A stretch of 49,193 nucleotides of DNA, taken from assembly GCA_022710935.1 (NCBI GenBank), contig JAKLFY010000048.1, positions 1-49,193 on the forward strand. The letters are read 5' to 3'. Each line of letters opens with the position of its first letter. Position 1 is the first letter of the stretch. The notes under the pieces are model-generated. The model had not been told where the DNA came from, did no database searches, and saw only the letters and a program-made list of their open reading frames with translations. Below are positions 33,552-41,153 of this stretch, piece by piece. A program made the translations under genes and the position numbers. The stretch is from Verrucomicrobiota bacterium (GTDB lineage: Bacteria; Verrucomicrobiota; Verrucomicrobiia; Limisphaerales; J093).

Positions 33552-34250
33552 ATGGAACAACTATTCACCAGCCTCAGCCGCGCCGTTGAAGGGTCACCGG
33601 CCATCGCGCTGGGCGCGTCGGTGGTGTGGGGCATCCTGAGCATCATCCTCAGCCCGTGTCACTTGGCGAGCATTCCGCTCATCGTCGGATTCATCAGCGG
33701 ACAAGGGCGGGTATCTACCGCGCGAGCGTCGGGCATCGCCACGCTCTTCGCAGTGGGCATCCTGGTCACCATCGCGGCCATCGGCGCGATCACCGCGGCG
33801 GCGGGGCGGATGATGGGGGACGTGGGACGGTGGGGGAACTACTTCGTGGCGCTCATCTTCTTTGTGGTGGGGTTGCACCTACTCGGGGTGATTCCGATGC
33901 CGTGGTCGGGGCCGGGTCAGGTGAACATGAAACGAAAGGGCCTGTTTGCGGCGTTCATACTTGGGCTGGTCTTTGGCATCGCGCTTGGCCCCTGCACGTT
34001 TGCCTACATGGCGCCGATGCTGGCGGTGACTTTCAAGCTGGCCGAGACCGCGCCCATTTACGGGGCGTCGCTGCTACTGGCTTACGGTGTTGGGCACTGC
34101 TCGGTGATCGTGTTAGCCGGGACGTTCACCGAAGTCGTTCAGCGGTTCCTCAATTGGAACGAGCAATCCAAAGGCGTTACGGTCGTGAAGTACGTCTGTG
34201 GCGTGCTGGTGATTCTTGGTGGTGTCTGGCTGATTTACTCTGCGCCGTGA
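33552..34250 (+). CDS. arsG: ArsG-family CcdA-like permease
   Basis: 232 residues, six membrane helices, in the CcdA/DsbD-beta fold: ILSIILSPCHLASIPLIVGFISG in helix 1 and FGIALGPCTFAYMAPML in helix 4 carry the paired cysteines that relay electrons across the inner membrane in CcdA proteins. The ArsG family was proposed to export aromatic amino-arsenicals (from memory); by fold it may equally move reducing equivalents to ArsF and the membrane thioredoxin. GTG start of the ferredoxin gene overlaps its stop. Confidence 0.8.
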   Translation: MEQLFTSLSRAVEGSPAIALGASVVWGILSIILSPCHLASIPLIVGFISGQGRVSTARASGIATLFAVGILVTIAAIGAITAAAGRMMGDVGRWGNYFVALIFFVVGLHLLGVIPMPWSGPGQVNMKRKGLFAAFILGLVFGIALGPCTFAYMAPMLAVTFKLAETAPIYGASLLLAYGVGHCSVIVLAGTFTEVVQRFLNWNEQSKGVTVVKYVCGVLVILGGVWLIYSAP

Positions 34251-34684
34251 ACACCCCCGACAACACCTGGGGCCTCCCGCGGGAAGTCATCCCGTGGGGA
34301 CCGACGATTGATGGTGGCCGTTGCCGCGGCAGCGGCGATTGCGTGAAGTTCTGCCCGAACAGTGTGTACGAGTTTGATGCCGCCGAGGGCCGCGCCCGCG
34401 TGGCGCACTTTCACCACTGCATGGTCCTGTGCAGCAACTGTGTCGACGTCTGCCCGAACGGGGCCATTTCGTTTCCAAGTCAGGACGAGTTCCTCGACCG
34501 TGTTCAAGAGTTGCGCCGTCAACTAGGGAATCCACCCCTCCAGCATCCTAGCATGCCGAGCTGGATGGTGACCCATGACCACCGGTCCCTGGATGTCTTC
34601 GATACGACTTACGAAATGGAAGATGGCCGCTTGAAAACGCAACAGAACCCAAACGAAAGGACCCCAGATGAAACAAACCGTTAG
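34247..34684 (+). CDS. Ferredoxin-like 4Fe-4S protein
   Basis: 145 residues from a GTG that overlaps the arsG stop (GTGA). Two cluster motifs are visible: GRCRGSGDCVKFCPN, where the second cysteine position of the usual CxxCxxCxxxCP is Ser, and HCMVLCSNCVDVCPNG, complete but with three residues between the first two cysteines. One 4Fe-4S cluster plus a 3Fe-4S or modified cluster is possible. The C-terminal 60 residues (SMPSWMVTHDHRSLDVFDT) resemble no common ferredoxin tail. Cytosolic electron donor/acceptor for the membrane components is the likely role. Confidence 0.85.
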   Translation: MNTPDNTWGLPREVIPWGPTIDGGRCRGSGDCVKFCPNSVYEFDAAEGRARVAHFHHCMVLCSNCVDVCPNGAISFPSQDEFLDRVQELRRQLGNPPLQHPSMPSWMVTHDHRSLDVFDTTYEMEDGRLKTQQNPNERTPDETNR

Positions 34685-35351
34685 TCGCCGCAACTTCTTG
34701 GCCGCTGCCGGGACAGCCACGATGGCCGTCACCGCTGGCGCCAGTCTGGCGGCGGAATCCACCGGCACCGCCAAGAACGTGAAAATCCTCGGCATTGCCT
34801 GCAGCCCGCGCAAAGGCATGACGACCGCCAAAGCGGTGCAGTTAGCACTGGACGCGGCCAAGGGGGTGGACGCGCGCATTGAGGTGGAACTGATCGACTT
34901 GGGCGAACTGAGCATCGCCGGGTACTCACCCAAGCCTCCGCAAGATGACTTCACGGCCATCCTGCCGAAGCTCAAGGACCCGGCGCTCGGCGGCCTCATC
35001 ATCGGATCACCCTCCTATTACCGGGGGATGAGCTCGCTGTGCAAAGCCTTCATCGAACGATGCGCACCCCTGCGGGAGCCGACGATGGTGCTGGCAGACA
35101 AGCCCTTGGGCGTGGTGGCCGTGGGTGCGTTCCGAAACGGTGGGCAGGAGTTGACGATCGAGCAAATCCAGGCGGCCATGCTGTGCTTCGGGATGGTTGT
35201 CGTGGGGGGGAATGCGCCGGCTTTCCAGGGGGCGACGGTGCTCTCGACGAAGGACGACATCAGCGCGGACACCCTTGGGCTGGACACGGCCAAGAAGTTG
35301 GGCGCGCACGTGGCGGAGATGGCGTTGCGACTGGCTGCCAAGGAAGCGTAA
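34668..35351 (+). CDS. Tat-exported NAD(P)H-dependent FMN reductase-like flavoprotein
   Basis: 227 residues. Twin-arginine signal SRRNFLAAAGTATMAVTAGASLAA (in parts: SRRNFL then a hydrophobic stretch and LAA) followed by a flavodoxin-like domain: ILGIACSPRKGMTTAKAVQLAL (FMN phosphate loop), LIIGSPSYYRGMSSLCKAFIER and VVAVGAFRNGGQELT. Family members reduce quinones, nitroaromatics or, as ArsH, oxidise trivalent organoarsenicals; ArsH itself is cytosolic. Export of such a flavoprotein in a folded state implies work in the periplasm next to ArsF, thioredoxin and the cytochrome. It overlaps the ferredoxin gene by 17 bases. Confidence 0.88.
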   Translation: MKQTVSRRNFLAAAGTATMAVTAGASLAAESTGTAKNVKILGIACSPRKGMTTAKAVQLALDAAKGVDARIEVELIDLGELSIAGYSPKPPQDDFTAILPKLKDPALGGLIIGSPSYYRGMSSLCKAFIERCAPLREPTMVLADKPLGVVAVGAFRNGGQELTIEQIQAAMLCFGMVVVGGNAPAFQGATVLSTKDDISADTLGLDTAKKLGAHVAEMALRLAAKEA

Positions 35352-35380
35352 GCGGGCGGCAAAGGGGAGATCCGAACGTG

Positions 35381-35503
35381 ATGCGAAGACGTTATTGTGC
35401 GGCACTCCTCGTCGCAGCAGCGGTGGGCACCGCGACCAGCGCCGAGAAGCCCGCTGCCCCCGTGCCGGCGGCGAAGGCAACGAAGACGCAGGTCATCGCC
35501 TAA
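35381..35503 (+). CDS. Small exported peptide
   Basis: 40 codons with a good ribosome site (AAAGGGGAGA), MRRRYCAALLVAAAVGTATSA as signal peptide and a 19-residue Ala/Pro/Lys tail. The rhodanese gene starts on the base after its stop. It may be a truncated remnant of a longer exported protein or a real small peptide; no family. Confidence 0.5.
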   Translation: MRRRYCAALLVAAAVGTATSAEKPAAPVPAAKATKTQVIA

Positions 35504-35893
35504 ATGAAACCAGGTAACGCCATGGATTGGATCGTGCTTGTCATTATCCTGCTCGTTCTCGGCGGTTTCCTGTTCCTGCGCCTGGGAGGGACCGTGTCCG
35601 CAGATGAGGCGCGCCGCTATCTGCGTGAAGGCGCGCTGCTGGTGGACGTGCGGACTCCGGAGGAGTTCGCTGGAGGCCGCGTGCCTGGAGCGATAAACAT
35701 CCCGCTCTCTGCCCTTCCTGATGCAATGGCGATCCACGCCCCCGACAAAAGCCATGTCCTGCTGCTTCATTGCCGAAGCGGCGGCCGCAGCGCGATCGCG
35801 GCGAGGAAACTGCGGTCAGCCGGCTACACGCGTGTATTCAACGTCGGTTCCTTTGGCCGGGCGCAGAGACTTGGCACGGAGGGGCAACCCTGA
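35504..35893 (+). CDS. Membrane-anchored rhodanese-like sulfurtransferase
   Basis: 129 residues: one N-terminal membrane helix (MDWIVLVIILLVLGGFLFL) and a rhodanese domain with ALLVDVRTPEEFAGGRVPGAINIPL and the active-site loop LHCRSGGRS (C90). The end (VFNVGSFGRAQRL) is near the usual domain boundary. It would carry persulfide or act in thiol transfer at the membrane. It is the last gene of the arsenic island; no terminator hairpin with T-run follows. Confidence 0.87.
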   Translation: MKPGNAMDWIVLVIILLVLGGFLFLRLGGTVSADEARRYLREGALLVDVRTPEEFAGGRVPGAINIPLSALPDAMAIHAPDKSHVLLLHCRSGGRSAIAARKLRSAGYTRVFNVGSFGRAQRLGTEGQP

Positions 35894-35997
35894 CGTTGCT
35901 GCTCAATGTTGCCCCGCCTCCAGTGCGGTCTGTGGGACGTGCCTGGTGGCAGCGCTACAACCGGGGGTGGTCGGAGTGGCTCAACACCATTTTCGGG

Positions 35998-36025
35998 AGG
36001 TGTGCCGCACAAACAACCGTCACCT
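35998..36025 (+). repeat. Partial copy C of the dispersed intergenic element
   Basis: AGGTGTGCCGCACAAACAACC followed by GTCACCT resembles the left ends of copies A (17511) and B (44654), both beginning TTGTGCCG and containing CAGACAA-CCTCA. Only the first 25 bases are retained. Confidence 0.4.
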
Positions 36026-36039
36026 AAAACGCACCGATG

Positions 36040-36141
36040 AGCGTGCTCCGCGACGAGGGGTAGCGCCGCGGAGGGCCGAAGCGAAGCGCACCCCGGTCGC
36101 GCCCCGGAGCGTGCGCCTGGGACCCCGTCGCGGGGCACGCT
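36040..36141. repeat. Long GC-rich imperfect hairpin, attC-like
   Basis: Left arm 36040-36061 (AGCGTGCTCCGCGACGA then GGGGT) pairs with right arm 36122-36141 (ACCCCGTCGCGGGGCACGCT) with one G-T pair and two unpaired bases on the left. The interior is also self-complementary. The 7-mer ACGCACC flanks the structure on both sides (36029-36035 and 36143-36149). Long imperfect hairpins with unpaired bases resemble integron attC sites, but the canonical RYYYAAC/GTTRRRY ends are not clear. Confidence 0.5.
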
Positions 36142-36183
36142 GACGCACCGCCTCGCCTTCTGACGCCGACCGTATTCCCTGAA

Positions 36184-36447
36184 TCACGCCGCCAGCCGGT
36201 GCGGGTATTCCCTGTGGGAGACAATGCGGTAGGGCACCAGCGCATCCTGCAACACGAGTGGTGCATTGGCCGGCATCGCTTCGGCGGTTGGTTCTTCTGC
36301 AGGCGGCGGCTGCGCAGGGGCCGAGCAATCGAAGTAGCTTCGGTCCTCCAAGCGCAGACCACTTTCGACGGAAAGAACAGGATCGAGCCAATGCTCAACG
36401 GGATGTCGTTTGCGGGCGGAGTTTCGCGGCTCCCAGATCGGATGCAT
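36184..36447 (-). CDS. Hypothetical small protein, cassette-like
   Basis: 87 codons beginning MHPIWEPRNSARKRHPVEHW and ending SHREYPHRLAA, with an AAGGAG ribosome site 7 bases before the ATG. Codon use is coding-like. No family recognised, no signal peptide. It lies between the attC-like hairpin and unassigned DNA, on the same strand as the two genes at 37.4-38.3 kb. Confidence 0.45.
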   Translation of the reverse strand: MHPIWEPRNSARKRHPVEHWLDPVLSVESGLRLEDRSYFDCSAPAQPPPAEEPTAEAMPANAPLVLQDALVPYRIVSHREYPHRLAA

Positions 36448-36466
36448 CGAGGCTCCTTGGACACGA

Positions 36467-37407
36467 TATTCTACCCCCTTCATAACACGGTTTTGATGGG
36501 TTTGGCAAATCTGCGTCAGATGGGCAAAGTGCGCAGGCCTGACAAGCGAGGGAGGACTGGAAAACGTCAGCGTCAAGGAGCCCTCGGCGATGCGAACGAG
36601 CGGATGTACGCTGCTCAGGCACCCGAGGGGATGGCGATCGGGCGATCCCATCCTGGGGAAACCCGATGAGAAACGCTACCCAACGGCGCCAAGGAGGTGG
36701 CCCAAACCTGCGCGGGCCGGTGGGGCAGCCGCGTGGTGATCGAGTCTGAAGGGGAGGCGCGGCTGCGGCCCGCGCCTGATCTCACGGCCCCAAAGTCGGC
36801 AGGCGAGAGTGGTCGCGAGGGAGTCTGCCCAGGAGACAGTCGCGGTCTGATCACGGCGATTGGCCCGAAGCAGTGCCAGAACGAATGTGGGGAGCAGGCA
36901 CGCATCGCGCTTGGTCAAGTCGGTTCTCGCCAGAGGTTCTGGCGGTCCGCAAGGACCGGCGGGATCAGTGAACGGCGGACAGGAGTGGCGGGCCGTCCGC
37001 CGGACGGAAGGTCCGGTGGCTAACGGAATGGCTAACGGCTAATCGTGAGGAAATCCGTGGAAAGCGGAGGAGGCAAGGCCAGACCAGAATGGCGCCTTGC
37101 TCCGTCTCTTCTCGCGCAAGCCTCACGCCGAAAGCTGCTTACCTGCGGATCGCTGTGGCTGCGTCAACTCCAGTCGCGTCGGTTGAGAGCCGACCGTCGC
37201 TGGCGCCGCCGATCGCCACCGGGTGAGTGCAGAAGTTGGAGAAGGCTCGGTCTGAGCTCGTGGAGCCGATGGATACGTTATGTTGGCAACGAAAAAGATC
37301 ACCGACCGCCGCGAGAAAGGGACTCCAAGTGCGAATCCAGTGTTCAAACTAGCCGGCGTAACCCAAGCCGTAGCGCAGAGCAGCGGCTGGGTGCATCTGA
37401 GTCGGTC
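36467..37407. other. Stretch without a recognisable gene
   Basis: Several overlapping frames are open on both strands, but none has a ribosome site, family motif or consistent codon use. A minus-strand frame around 36676-36918 (LLPTFVLALLRANRRDQTATV) has some protein-like character and may be a decayed gene fragment. Nothing else can be supported. Confidence 0.5.
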
Positions 37408-37409
37408 AT

Positions 37410-37772
37410 TTACGTTGTGGCCAAAACGTTCTCATCGAGCATCCTCCGAAGGTAAGAGCACAACTGTGCAAAGCGCCTGTCCCCGATTCTGAAGCCCACA
37501 TCAATCTCCAAATCTCGATCTAGCCTTATCCTAGCCCGGTCTCGCGCCAGCTTGAAGGACACAATCTCCGCACCCCCATCGTAATCGCTGCCGTCGTGCC
37601 ATTCTATCGTGGCTGGACTTGCGAACTCGAAGTTCTGGCTGATTAGAACGTAAGGTGTATGTCGCTCGTCCTCATTGCCGCTCTCCGGCTTGGAATCAAA
37701 ACACACCTGCAAGATCTCCCCGCCAATCGCATCAGCGCACCTCACTGATTTGGCTACGAAGGCGAGAGTCAT
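37410..37772 (-). CDS. Hypothetical protein, 120 residues
   Basis: Compact soluble protein: MTLAFVAKSVRCADAIGGEI, VLISQNFEFASPATIEWHDGSDYDGG, and ARIRLDRDLEIDVGFRIGD, then a helical end. Beta-rich with acidic patches. No family recognised. It starts 15 bases after the stop of the membrane protein gene, probably co-transcribed. Small proteins without database relatives are typical cargo of integron-like cassettes. Confidence 0.65.
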   Translation of the reverse strand: MTLAFVAKSVRCADAIGGEILQVCFDSKPESGNEDERHTPYVLISQNFEFASPATIEWHDGSDYDGGAEIVSFKLARDRARIRLDRDLEIDVGFRIGDRRFAQLCSYLRRMLDENVLATT

Positions 37773-37787
37773 ATCTTCCCCGAGCGC

Positions 37788-38276
37788 TCAGCTCACCGAT
37801 GGCGGCCCGCCGCCGGCGTCCGAGTTGCCCGACAGCCCCGCCGGGCCGCCATTGGGTGGAGCGCCAGGTTCCCTGTTGCCGGTCTGGCGGTTCTGCCGCC
37901 AGAACCAAGCCGCAAGCGCGGGATAAAGAACCAAGACCCAGGCGTAGCTCCGTGGGGAACGCCTGTTCCCCCCAGGCCACCCGCTGAGGAATGAAAGGTG
38001 CAGCACCTGCGCCGCCGCGAAGAACAGCAGTGTCGCTACAAAGCCCACTGCAAGGAGCACCATCAATCCTCCAAATGCCGAGGCCCTCCGTCGAGACCGC
38101 CAAAGGACATAAGCTGAGACGAGGATGAGGGAGGCGGCGGCGAAGGCTATCGCCATTCCGATTGCGGGCCAGCCGGACGCAAGAGCCGTGGCCGGCATCC
38201 AGAGACTCGCACCCACAGCGGCACCAGCCAAGCCAGCGGCATTCCAAGAGAACCGATTCGATGTGGCCGAGTTCAT
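37788..38276 (-). CDS. Small membrane protein, cassette-like
   Basis: 162 residues with four membrane helices (about 10-30, 31-52, 60-85, 105-125): WNAAGLAGAAVGASLWMPATALA, MAIAFAAASLILVSAYVLW, GGLMVLLAVGFVATLLFFAAAQVL and YAWVLVLYPALAAWFW, and a Gly/Pro/Asn-rich tail. No family recognised. An open frame runs further upstream through the hairpin region to 38372 but is not natural protein sequence; ATG at 38276 was chosen. Confidence 0.65.
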   Translation of the reverse strand: MNSATSNRFSWNAAGLAGAAVGASLWMPATALASGWPAIGMAIAFAAASLILVSAYVLWRSRRRASAFGGLMVLLAVGFVATLLFFAAAQVLHLSFLSGWPGGNRRSPRSYAWVLVLYPALAAWFWRQNRQTGNREPGAPPNGGPAGLSGNSDAGGGPPSVS

Positions 38277-38385
38277 ACTGCTTTCAGCGAGCGACGGAAC
38301 TGAGCGACGCGGGCGGCCGAGCGTGTCCGCGTTAGTAACTGACGCGGCCCGCCAGCGTTCGCTGCAGCGCATGGTTGAACGAAGC

Positions 38386-38420
38386 CGCTCCGCGGCGGCG
38401 ACCGACGCCGCCCCGGAGCG
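38386..38420. repeat. GC-rich hairpin with attC-like neighbourhood
   Basis: CGCTCCGCGGCGGCG (38386-38400) pairs with CGCCGCCCCGGAGCG (38406-38420), one mismatch. Just before it stands GTTGAAC (38374-38380), which fits the attC R' consensus GTTRRRY, and on the other side a CGCTGCAGCG palindrome (38358-38372 region). It lies upstream of the cassette-like minus-strand genes and ahead of the divergent recombinase remnant. A second consensus end was not found. Confidence 0.45.
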
Positions 38421-38553
38421 ACGTCGCGAAGCGACCTCTGAGATTTGGACCGCTTTTTGTCATTGTCGCCTGTGATCGGCGTGGCGCATGGTCGGGCGCC
38501 CGGCCGCCACCTGACGAACCGGGCGCCAAACCAAAAACTCAACTCACGTTCGT

Positions 38554-39376
38554 ATGCATAAAAAGGCTCGACCGTTCACGCCAGCCTAATCCGCTTCGCC
38601 GACGACCTGCGCCTGCTGCCCCTGCAGATTCGCACCCAGGTCAGCTACCTGGCCTGTGTTCGCCACCTGGCCGAGCACTTCCACAAGGCCCCCGAAGAGG
38701 CCACCCCAGAGGAACTGCGGCAGTACTTCCTCTACCTCAAAACCGAGCGTCGCTACACCCGTTCCACTTCCACCCAGGCCATCTGCGCCATCAAGATGTT
38801 CTGGGAGAAATCCCTCCGCCGAGCCTGGCCGGCCGAGGTCCAACTGGTTCGTGCCACCCCTCAGTTCAAGCTCCCCGTCATCCTCTCCACCACCGAGGTG
38901 CGCCAGATCCTCGCCGCCGTCCCCGCACTCGATCATCGCGTCGCCCTGGCCACCATCTACTCCTGCGGCCTGCGCCTGGGCGAAGCCCTTAACCTCGAAG
39001 TCGGCGACATCGACGCCCAACGCATGTTCCTCCACATCCGTGCCGGCAAGGGCAATCGCGACCGCTACGTCCCCTTGCCCCAGCGCACCCTGCTCCTGCT
39101 GCGCGAGGGCTGGAAAGCCCATCGCCATTCTCACTTGCTCTTCCCCGCCAAAGGCCACAACGGCCAGGGTGCCTCCACCGCCACCCGCCCCATGTGCCGC
39201 ACCACCCTCCAACGCGCCTTCCGCCTCGTCCTCGAGGCCAGCGGCGTCAAGAAGGCCGCCCACATCCATTCGTTGCGTCACAGCTACGCAACTCACTTGC
39301 TCGAACAAGGCGAGAACCTCCGTCAACTCCAGGTCAATCTGGGTCACAAGAGTCCCACCGCCACCGTCATCTACCC
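38554..39376 (+). pseudogene. Tyrosine recombinase, frameshifted and C-terminally truncated
   Basis: ATG at 38554 reads MHKKARPFTPA and then hits a stop; a shift near 38585 opens the frame SLIRFADDLRLLPLQIRTQV that continues through the SAM-like DNA-binding domain (to about 38815) and the catalytic domain: YSCGLRLGEALNLEVGDID (first Arg), RAGKGNRDRYVPLP (Lys), HIHSLRHSYATHLLEQGENL (HxLR) and LGHKSPTATVIY (His, Tyr nucleophile). Directly after the Tyr codon region the sequence switches to an IS91 transposase fragment. The protein type is the recombinase usually encoded beside IS91-family transposases; it lacks the extra helix of integron integrases. Non-functional. Confidence 0.85.
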
Positions 39377-39750
39377 TTGTTCGCCAAGCCCTCCAACGCG
39401 ACGCGCCCGACCTGCTCAAGACCCTGCCGGCTCGCGTCTGGAAGCAACGCTGGGTCGTGCATTGCCAGCCGGCCGGTTCGGGGGAGGCTGCCTTGCGCTA
39501 TCTGAGCCGCTACGTCTTCAAGACCGCCACCGGCGACCGCGACTTGACCCTGCTCCCGGATGGCCGGGTGCGCTGGCCGTATCGAGACAGCTCCACACGC
39601 CGCCCACAACACGTCAATCTCGAACCCTTCGAGCTGATCCGCCGTGTCCTCCAACATGTCCTGCCCACCGGCTTTCATCGCGTCCGGCGCTTCGGCTGGC
39701 TCCACCCCTCCGCCCGCGTCAAACTCAACCGCGTCCGCGCCCTGCTCGCC
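39377..39750 (+). pseudogene. IS91-family transposase, internal fragment
   Basis: About 125 codons in a frame different from the recombinase: RVWKQRWVVHCQPAGSGEA, ALRYLSRYVFKTATGD, VRWPYRDSST, EPFELIRRVLQHVLPTGF, RVRRFGWLHPSA. This is the C-terminal part of the Y2/IS91 transposase; the zinc-ribbon and catalytic HUH region are missing. It is bounded on the left by the recombinase and on the right by an HNH gene fragment, i.e. a deletion fusion. Confidence 0.82.
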
Positions 39751-40135
39751 GAACGCGGCTATCACGTTTGCGAGTACTGCCTTGTCCGTGAAGACGATAC
39801 CTTCCGGGGCTGTCAGGTGGACCATATCTTCAGCCGCAAACACGGTGCAGCGACGGAACCGGACCTCTGGCTTGGGCCTGCGCTTGCTGCAACAACGCCA
39901 AGGGCAGCGACGTGGTCGCCCTCGCACAGGGCAGCCACCGCGGCTTCTTCGGTTGTTTCACCGGCGCACGGACCGATGGAACGGCTGCTTTCTGCTCCAT
40001 GGCGTTCGCATTGACCCGGCGGACCTGATCGGGTATGGCACCGTCAAGCTCCTCCAACTCAACCACCACGATCGCCTTCGCGAACGCGAAACAGTCGCGG
40101 GCGTTACCCCACCATCGAGGCCCTCGCGCGGATAA
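39751..40135 (+). pseudogene. HNH endonuclease fragment with two frameshifts
   Basis: Frame 1: GYHVCEYCLVREDDTFRGCQVDHIFSRKHGA (CxxC zinc knuckle and DH of the HNH site; quoted in part). Frame 2 after about 39862: LACACCNNAKGSDVVALAQG (second CxxC/N). Frame 3 after about 39948: LFHRRTDRWNGCFLLHGVRI and LIGYGTVKLLQLNHHDRL. In intact relatives these segments are one protein of about 120-170 residues. The N terminus is fused to the IS91 fragment. Dead gene. The next 256 bases (to 40391) hold no recognisable gene. Confidence 0.8.
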
Positions 40136-40391
40136 AGGATGGCAGATCCTCGACGCGAATCGCGATAGCGGTCGACGCCCACACCAATTAGCCCATCTCC
40201 CCCAAACGCTTGCGAAGTGGAGATTCACCCGCCTGAGTCCGCGGTCGTTCCACCTCCCGCACGCCGCACTGACTCTCCGCGTCCATTTCGGCCTTGTGAT
40301 CACAGCAATAGGCCAGGGGCGGCATGAATCCGCCCCAACATTTGGGCGAGGACATTCTTGACGACGCTCAGGGGACTCCTACCTTGTCACG

Positions 40392-40646
40392 ATGAACGCA
40401 GTGCTGACCGAAGACGGCAAGATTGCGCTCCCACCGGAGTTGCGCGCGAGCGCCCATCTCTCTGCCGGCGACTCGCTGGACGTGCAGCTCTACAAAGACA
40501 CCATCGTCCTGCGCAAGCATCGGCCGCTCACGCAGGAGCAATGCGCCGCGTTGCTGGAACGGAGCCGCTCTCAGCCCCCACCCACGCCGGAAGACGATGC
40601 GGCGGTCGAGCACCTTGTTCGGGAAGTCCGCGCCCGGCGGCGATGA
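40392..40646 (+). CDS. AbrB/MazE-like antitoxin
   Basis: 84 residues: swapped-hairpin beta fold DGKIALPPELRASAHLSAGDSLDVQLYKDTIVLRK (in parts: GKIALPPELR and GDSLDVQL), followed by a helical C terminus that would wrap the toxin. SpoVT/AbrB-type antitoxins repress their operon and bind a PIN toxin. The stop overlaps the start of the PIN gene by four bases (ATGA), the normal arrangement. Confidence 0.82.
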   Translation: MNAVLTEDGKIALPPELRASAHLSAGDSLDVQLYKDTIVLRKHRPLTQEQCAALLERSRSQPPPTPEDDAAVEHLVREVRARRR

Positions 40647-41060
40647 TCGTCGTTCTGGATACCAACATCGTCGCCAGCGCGAGCTACTGGCGCGGCAAAC
40701 CCGCCCATTGCCTCGAAGCGTGGACGCTCGGCAAATACGACCTCGCCGTCAGCCACCCGATTCTTACGGAATACGAAGAGGTCATCGCTCGCCTCGCCGC
40801 TCGCTACCCCACCAAGCAGCCCACGGACTGGCTGAGCGCCATCAAGCAGGCCGCTCATCTGTATCTTCCCGCTGCCCGGCCCGTCGACCGCTGATCCCGA
40901 CGATGAGATGTTCATCGAGTGCGCCGTGCAGGCACGGGCCAACTACCTGGTGACCGGCGACAAAGGGCATTTGCTGTCGCTCGAACAAGCCGCCGGGATT
41001 CCCATCGTCGCAGCCTCCGACTTCCTCCGCCTGATCGGTGTGCCAGAGAATCCGACTTGA
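40643..41060 (+). pseudogene. PIN-domain toxin, frameshifted
   Basis: MIVVLDTNIVASASYWRGKP (first acidic residue) and ILTEYEEVIARLA (second, Glu) are intact, but the frame stops at 40892-40894 (PVDR then TGA). One base shift near 40890 restores ADPDDEMFIECAVQARANYLVTGDKGHLL (DD and GDK-H of the active site; quoted in part) and ADFLRLI-like SDFLRLIGVPENPT to a TGA at 41058. It belongs to the COG1569-type PIN toxins. The antitoxin remains intact. Confidence 0.82.
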
Positions 41061-41153
41061 CCGCCACGGGCGGCGTTCCCCGGGTGGAGAGCGCGGGATG
41101 CAGCCCCTCCGCAGCGGGAAGGTTGCCGCGGAAACGCGGATGCTGGGGCGCTC

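Noticed and set aside
34668-35351. Classical ArsH
   Set aside because: It has a Tat signal and a GxxCSPRK-type FMN loop rather than the ArsH GSxR loop and the ArsH N-terminal extension.
17758-35893. Arsenite oxidase or respiratory arsenate reductase genes
   Set aside because: No molybdopterin enzyme (Aio/Arr/Arx) motifs anywhere; arsenate reduction is by thioredoxin-type ArsC.
38554-39376. Integron integrase (IntI)
   Set aside because: The divergent position fits, but the protein lacks the extra internal helix region of IntI and is followed directly by an IS91 transposase fragment, as in IS91-associated recombinases.
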